From Lachnospiraceae bacterium (lineage in GTDB: Bacteria; Bacillota; Clostridia; Lachnospirales; Lachnospiraceae): a stretch of 8,224 nucleotides of DNA. The notes below the pieces were generated by a model. That model saw only the letters and a program-made list of their open reading frames with translations. It did not search any database and was not told the DNA's origin. Location: contig JAAVAG010000089.1 in NCBI GenBank assembly GCA_014804185.1, positions 1-8,224 of the forward strand, read 5' to 3'. Positions 4,929 through 8,224 of the stretch are shown piece after piece (position 1 is the first letter of the stretch; every line of letters starts with the position of its first letter). Both the position numbers and the translations under genes were made by a program.

Positions 4929-6395
4929 ATGATCTGGCAGGACATACTGACAGTGGTTAATTTTATATTCGGGCATCTGGTGCTGCTGAACGTGATTTTT
5001 GCAATTATCATCGTTTTCTTTCAGCGAAGGGATCCCAAGACAGTCTGGACGTGGCTGCTGCTTTTGTATTTTATTCCGATACTGGGGTTTGTGTTTTATC
5101 TTTTTATCGGAACCGATATGCACAAGCAGAGAATGTTCCGGGTAAAGGAAGTGGAGGACCGGCTCAATGATGCCATCCGGCAGCAGACAAGCCAGATCAG
5201 GAGCAGGGAACTGGAAAAGCAGGCGCCGCATATGAGCGGATATTCGGATATGGTCATGTTCAATCTGGATACGATGGGGTCCGTTCTGTCGGACAATAAC
5301 GACATTGACATTTTTACGGACGGAAACGAAAAATTTGAGCAGCTCATCCGGGACATGCGGCAGGCCGAAAAATTTATTCACATTCAATACTATATTATCA
5401 AAAATGACGTGCTCTTCAACCGTATCAAGGATGTGCTGGTGGAAAAGGCGGCGGAGGGAGTGGAGGTCAGGATCCTCTATGACGCCATGGGCTGCCGTTT
5501 TGTGAGAAAGCGGTATTGGGAAAATCTGAGGCGGTGCGGGATCAGGACGGCGGAATTTTTCCCCGCGGTTCTCCGCTGGCTGCATCTGCGCATGAATTAC
5601 CGCAACCACAGAAAGCTTGTGATTATCGACAATAAGATCGGCTATGTGGGCGGCTTTAACATCGGCAAGGAGTATATCGGTCTGGACCCGAAATTCGGAC
5701 ACTGGAGGGACACCCACCTGCGCATTGTGGGAGACGCGGTTATGGGACTGCAGCTCAGGTTCCTCCTGGACTGGAACTATACGGCCAAGGAAAATCTGTT
5801 CTTACATCCGCAGTATATGGACGGATTTCAGCCGGGCAGCAGAGACGGATGCGATGTGCAGATTATCTACAGTGGGCCGGATACGTCCATACAGCAGATC
5901 AGGGACAATTATCTGCGGCTGATCAATAAGGCTGAGAGGAGTATTTATATCCAGACGCCCTATTTTATACCGGATGAGGCCATGATGGCTGCGCTGCTCA
6001 TCGCGCTGCATTCCGGAATAGAGGTAAACCTGATGATTCCTTGCAAGCCGGATCATCCCTTTGTGTACTGGGCCACATATTCCTATGCTGGGGAATTGAT
6101 TATGAACGGTGCGAAGTGTTATACTTATGACAACGGATTTCTGCATGCCAAGGGAATGATTGTGGACGAAAAGGTATTTTGTTACGGAACCGCAAATATG
6201 GACATCCGCAGCTTTGCGCTGAACTTTGAGGTGAACGCCGTCGTATATGATGAGAGAAAGGCGCGGGAGATGACAGAGATCTTTCGCGAGGATGTAAAAC
6301 ACAGCACGCTTGTCACGCGGGACGTCTATGCGGGAAGAAAACTTTATGTAAGGCTGAAAGAGCAGGTAAGCCGCCTGCTGTCTCCGCTGCTCTGA
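4929..6395 (+). CDS. cls: Cardiolipin synthase (phospholipase D family)
   Basis: Integral membrane enzyme that condenses two phosphatidylglycerol molecules to cardiolipin and glycerol. The product of 488 residues matches bacterial Cls of the two-PLD-domain type. Two hydrophobic segments at about 7-31 and 39-60 anchor the N terminus; they flank the short charged loop QRRDPKTVW. The first catalytic HxKxxxxD motif is H227-K229-D234 (NHRKLVIIDNKIGYVGGFNIG). The second is H406-K408-D413 (LHAKGMIVDEKVFCYGTANMD). The C terminus ends in the hydrophobic VSRLLSPLL, as in many Cls enzymes. All catalytic residues are intact. The ATG at 4929 has a modest purine-rich ribosome site (AAGGGAAG about 10 nt upstream). 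It is probably monocistronic: it has its own upstream promoter and a 149-bp gap after it, although no clear terminator is seen there. Other PLD-type transferases are possible but less likely given the membrane topology. Confidence 0.95.
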   Translation: MIWQDILTVVNFIFGHLVLLNVIFAIIIVFFQRRDPKTVWTWLLLLYFIPILGFVFYLFIGTDMHKQRMFRVKEVEDRLNDAIRQQTSQIRSRELEKQAPHMSGYSDMVMFNLDTMGSVLSDNNDIDIFTDGNEKFEQLIRDMRQAEKFIHIQYYIIKNDVLFNRIKDVLVEKAAEGVEVRILYDAMGCRFVRKRYWENLRRCGIRTAEFFPAVLRWLHLRMNYRNHRKLVIIDNKIGYVGGFNIGKEYIGLDPKFGHWRDTHLRIVGDAVMGLQLRFLLDWNYTAKENLFLHPQYMDGFQPGSRDGCDVQIIYSGPDTSIQQIRDNYLRLINKAERSIYIQTPYFIPDEAMMAALLIALHSGIEVNLMIPCKPDHPFVYWATYSYAGELIMNGAKCYTYDNGFLHAKGMIVDEKVFCYGTANMDIRSFALNFEVNAVVYDERKAREMTEIFREDVKHSTLVTRDVYAGRKLYVRLKEQVSRLLSPLL

Positions 6396-6479
6396 GTGCA
6401 GGCGCCCGCGCACAGCCCGCAGATCATTAAAGCTGTTACGAGTATTTTGTGAAAATCCTGTTAAAATGCAGAAAAGGAC

Positions 6480-6519
6480 TTTCAAGAATCCTGTTTTTAT
6501 GTTATAAGTACTTTATAAT
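6480..6519 (+). promoter_or_regulatory. Probable promoter region of the trigger-factor-like lipoprotein gene
   Basis: A perfect -10 TATAAT lies at 6514-6519 without a good -35 at the usual distance. An overlapping alternative pairs TTTCAA (6480-6485) with TATAAG (6503-6508) over a 17-bp spacer. Either would start transcription 20-35 nt before the ATG at 6545. The stretch 6440-6545 is markedly more AT-rich than its surroundings, as expected for a promoter. Confidence 0.45.
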
Positions 6520-6544
6520 TTGGAAAGAATATGGAGAAAAAATC

Positions 6545-7651
6545 ATGAAAAAGAGAGTGGCGTTACTGTTGGCGGGCGTATTGGCGCTGTCCGTGATGGG
6601 CGGATGCGGCGAAAAGCAGGAGGAAGACAAAGGGCAGCTTCAGGGAACAGGCGGCGGATCGCAGGAGGCTGTGGAGGCGGTTCCTCTTGACGATGTGAAA
6701 GTGGAGGACTATGTGACCCTTACAGAGTATAAAGGACTGGCGTTTGAATACAGTCCGAAATATGAGTTTGATGAGAATGAGGTGGACGAATTTACGCTGT
6801 CCGTCTATGAGGTAAGAGACAGGGCCGCACAGAACGGCGATACGGTAAATATCGACTATGTGGGGAAACAGGACGGCGTTGCCTTTGATGGCGGGACGGC
6901 CAGCGGAGCGGATCTTGCGCTTGGTACAGGGCAGTTTATAGACGGGTTTGAAGATGGTCTGGTGGGAGTAATGCCCGGAGAGACCGTGGAGTTGGAACTG
7001 AATTTCCCGGATCCTTATGAACACAATCCTGCCATGTCCGGCGCGGCGGTCGTCTTTACCGTGACCCTGAATTTTATTTATTCCACAGAGGACACGGTCA
7101 TGACGGATGAGGGTGTGGCAGCTATGGGCAGCGAGGATTATACTACGGTGCAGGAACTGAAAGATTTCTGCCGGGATTATATGACACGGGTGGTAGAGAG
7201 TCAGTACAGAAGCGGCAGGCAGGACGGCGTTCTGCAGGCTGTGATGGAAGCCGCCGAAGTTTCAGAGGTTCCGGAGGGGCTGCTTATGACCTATTCCGCC
7301 AGGATTTTGGATTCTCTGACTTATGAGGCCGCACAGTACGGGATGGATCCCGCAACTTACATGGCATATTACAAGATGGACCTGGATGCCTATGTGGCGG
7401 CGAATGCGCAGGAGTCGGCCAAGCAGGCCATGGTGATGAAATATATTGCCAATGCGGAGAATCTGAATATATCGGACGAGGAACTGGAGGAGAGCCTGCA
7501 GGCATATGCGGAAGAAAACTGGACCACCGTGGAAGAGGTTCGGGCGGTCAATGAAAACGAGCGGCTGAGGGAGTATTTTATGACCAACAAGGTGCTGGAT
7601 TTTCTGGTGGAAAACGGCGTAGGGACAGAGGTTCAGGACATAGAGGAATAA
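6545..7651 (+). CDS. Lipoprotein with trigger-factor-type FKBP peptidyl-prolyl isomerase domain
   Basis: Predicted exported, membrane-tethered folding factor of 368 residues. Residues 1-20 (KKR followed by a hydrophobic stretch) are a lipoprotein signal peptide, with modified cysteine C21 in VMGGCG; Met at the -3 position is less usual than Leu. A low-complexity Gly/Gln/Glu linker follows, about 22-50. An FKBP-type isomerase domain covers about 97-178, with GDTVNIDYVG, GVAFDGG, LGTGQFIDGFEDGLVGVMPGE and NFPDPYEHNPAMSGAAVVFTV, the pattern of the trigger factor middle domain. The rest, about 180-368, is helical and acidic, resembling the trigger factor C-terminal chaperone arms. The N-terminal ribosome-binding domain of cytoplasmic trigger factor is replaced by the signal and linker, so it should work outside the membrane on secreted proteins. 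The ATG at 6545 is chosen over an in-frame upstream codon at 6449 because GGAG (6533-6536) and the signal peptide fit it. asnS follows 30 bp later. Confidence 0.9.
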   Translation: MKKRVALLLAGVLALSVMGGCGEKQEEDKGQLQGTGGGSQEAVEAVPLDDVKVEDYVTLTEYKGLAFEYSPKYEFDENEVDEFTLSVYEVRDRAAQNGDTVNIDYVGKQDGVAFDGGTASGADLALGTGQFIDGFEDGLVGVMPGETVELELNFPDPYEHNPAMSGAAVVFTVTLNFIYSTEDTVMTDEGVAAMGSEDYTTVQELKDFCRDYMTRVVESQYRSGRQDGVLQAVMEAAEVSEVPEGLLMTYSARILDSLTYEAAQYGMDPATYMAYYKMDLDAYVAANAQESAKQAMVMKYIANAENLNISDEELEESLQAYAEENWTTVEEVRAVNENERLREYFMTNKVLDFLVENGVGTEVQDIEE

Positions 7652-7681
7652 GAGAAGACGGCCGGGCAGGAGGGTGTAAAT

Positions 7682-8224
7682 ATGGATTTGACAGACATCA
7701 GGGATTTATACAGAGAGAGAGAAAAATATGCAGGACAGAGAGTGACGGTGGGCGGATGGATCAGGAGCAACCGGGATTCCAAGACGTTTGGATTTATGGT
7801 ACTGAACGACGGCACCTTTTTTGAGACGCTGCAGGTGGTGTACAGCGACAGGCTGGACAACTTTGCGGATCTGGCGAAGCTGAATGTGGGTTCGGCGGTA
7901 GTGGTGACGGGAACCATTGTGGAAACACCTCAGGCGAAGCAGCCCTTTGAGATGCAGGCGGAGGAGGTAATGGTGGAGGGGTATTCCTCTGCGGATTATC
8001 CGCTGCAGAAAAAGCGCCACAGCTTTGAATATCTGAGGACGATATCCCATCTGCGTCCGCGGACGAACACATTTCAGGCCGTGTTCAGAGTGCGCTCTCT
8101 GATCGCCTATGCCATACACACTTTCTTTATGGAGAGAGGATTTGTCTATGTGCACACACCGCTGATTACAGGCAGCGATGCCGAGGGCGCCGGAGAGATG
8201 TTTCAGGTGACAACCCTTGATCTG
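7682..8224 (+). CDS. asnS: Asparaginyl-tRNA synthetase, N-terminal part (cut by window edge)
   Basis: Cytoplasmic class IIb aminoacyl-tRNA synthetase that charges tRNA-Asn with asparagine using ATP. The first 181 residues are present, out of roughly 460 usual for the family; the window ends in frame. Residues about 18-105 form the N-terminal OB-fold anticodon-binding domain (VTVGGWIRSNRDSKTFGFMV, then VGSAVVVTGTIVETP). The catalytic domain starts with YPLQKKRHSFEYLRTISHLRPRTNTFQAVFRVRS. Class II motif 1 is at ERGFVYVHTPLITGSDAEGAGEMFQV. The TNTF and SDAEGAGEMF segments are typical of AsnRS and differ from the EGARDF pattern of AspRS, which decides the name. The ATG at 7682 has AGGAGGG about 8 nt upstream. 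It begins 30 bp after the lipoprotein gene with no terminator between them, so readthrough is likely. The active-site motifs 2 and 3 lie beyond the window. Confidence 0.95.
   Translation, partial: MDLTDIRDLYREREKYAGQRVTVGGWIRSNRDSKTFGFMVLNDGTFFETLQVVYSDRLDNFADLAKLNVGSAVVVTGTIVETPQAKQPFEMQAEEVMVEGYSSADYPLQKKRHSFEYLRTISHLRPRTNTFQAVFRVRSLIAYAIHTFFMERGFVYVHTPLITGSDAEGAGEMFQVTTLDL

Noticed and set aside
6396..6420. GTGC/GCAC hairpin after cls as a terminator
   Set aside because: Only four base pairs form, and no U-run follows, so it is not supported as a terminator.
5802..6485. 227-codon reverse-strand open frame opposite the 3' part of cls
   Set aside because: It overlaps the second catalytic motif region of an intact cardiolipin synthase, shows no domain, and would run out of the promoter region of the next gene.
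6449..6544. N-terminal extension of the lipoprotein starting at 6449
   Set aside because: The extension would bury the lipoprotein signal peptide and cover the promoter-like sequence. GGAG at 6533-6536 fits the ATG at 6545.
1..8224. CRISPR array, tRNA or rRNA gene, insertion sequence, prophage or defence system
   Set aside because: There is no regularly spaced repeat series, no cloverleaf or rRNA-like stretch, and no transposase, integrase, phage or defence domain in any supported reading frame.

Overview
The window looks like a chromosomal segment of an anaerobic Firmicute of the Lachnospiraceae type (Clostridium cluster XIVa). I infer this from a base composition near 50% GC, AGGAGG/GGGGAGG ribosome binding sites, housekeeping sigma-factor promoters, and protein sequences (LytTR-type regulator, FCD-type GntR regulator, DUF1934 protein, trigger-factor-like lipoprotein). 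No plasmid, phage, transposase, tRNA, rRNA or CRISPR signature is visible.

Left end (1-847). A reverse-strand LytTR-family response regulator runs off the left edge. Its transcript appears to start about 125 nt upstream of its ATG. That leader is almost filled by a compact ~118-bp element (489-606), bounded by a 19-bp imperfect inverted repeat (17/19) and folding into a multi-branched structure. A divergent, near-consensus promoter (724-752) drives the forward genes.

Forward cluster (848-4136). The order is ispE (isoprenoid precursor synthesis), an FCD-family GntR regulator that begins on the base after the ispE stop, a small one-span membrane protein, murI (glutamate racemase, D-Glu for peptidoglycan) and a DUF1934 protein. 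ispE and murI both feed the cell envelope: undecaprenyl carrier and D-glutamate. The cluster ends at a strong symmetrical hairpin (4195-4241) shared with a convergent reverse-strand gene for a membrane-anchored protein (4268-4744).

Right part (4745-8224). A divergent intergenic region carries opposed promoters around nested dyad repeats. It separates the membrane protein gene from a complete cardiolipin synthase. Next come a lipoprotein with a trigger-factor-type peptidyl-prolyl isomerase domain, then the 5' end of asnS (asparaginyl-tRNA synthetase), cut by the right edge. Most of the window is ordinary envelope and translation housekeeping. The parts worth a second look are the structured element in the LytTR leader, the nested dyads between the divergent promoters, and two small uncharacterised membrane proteins.
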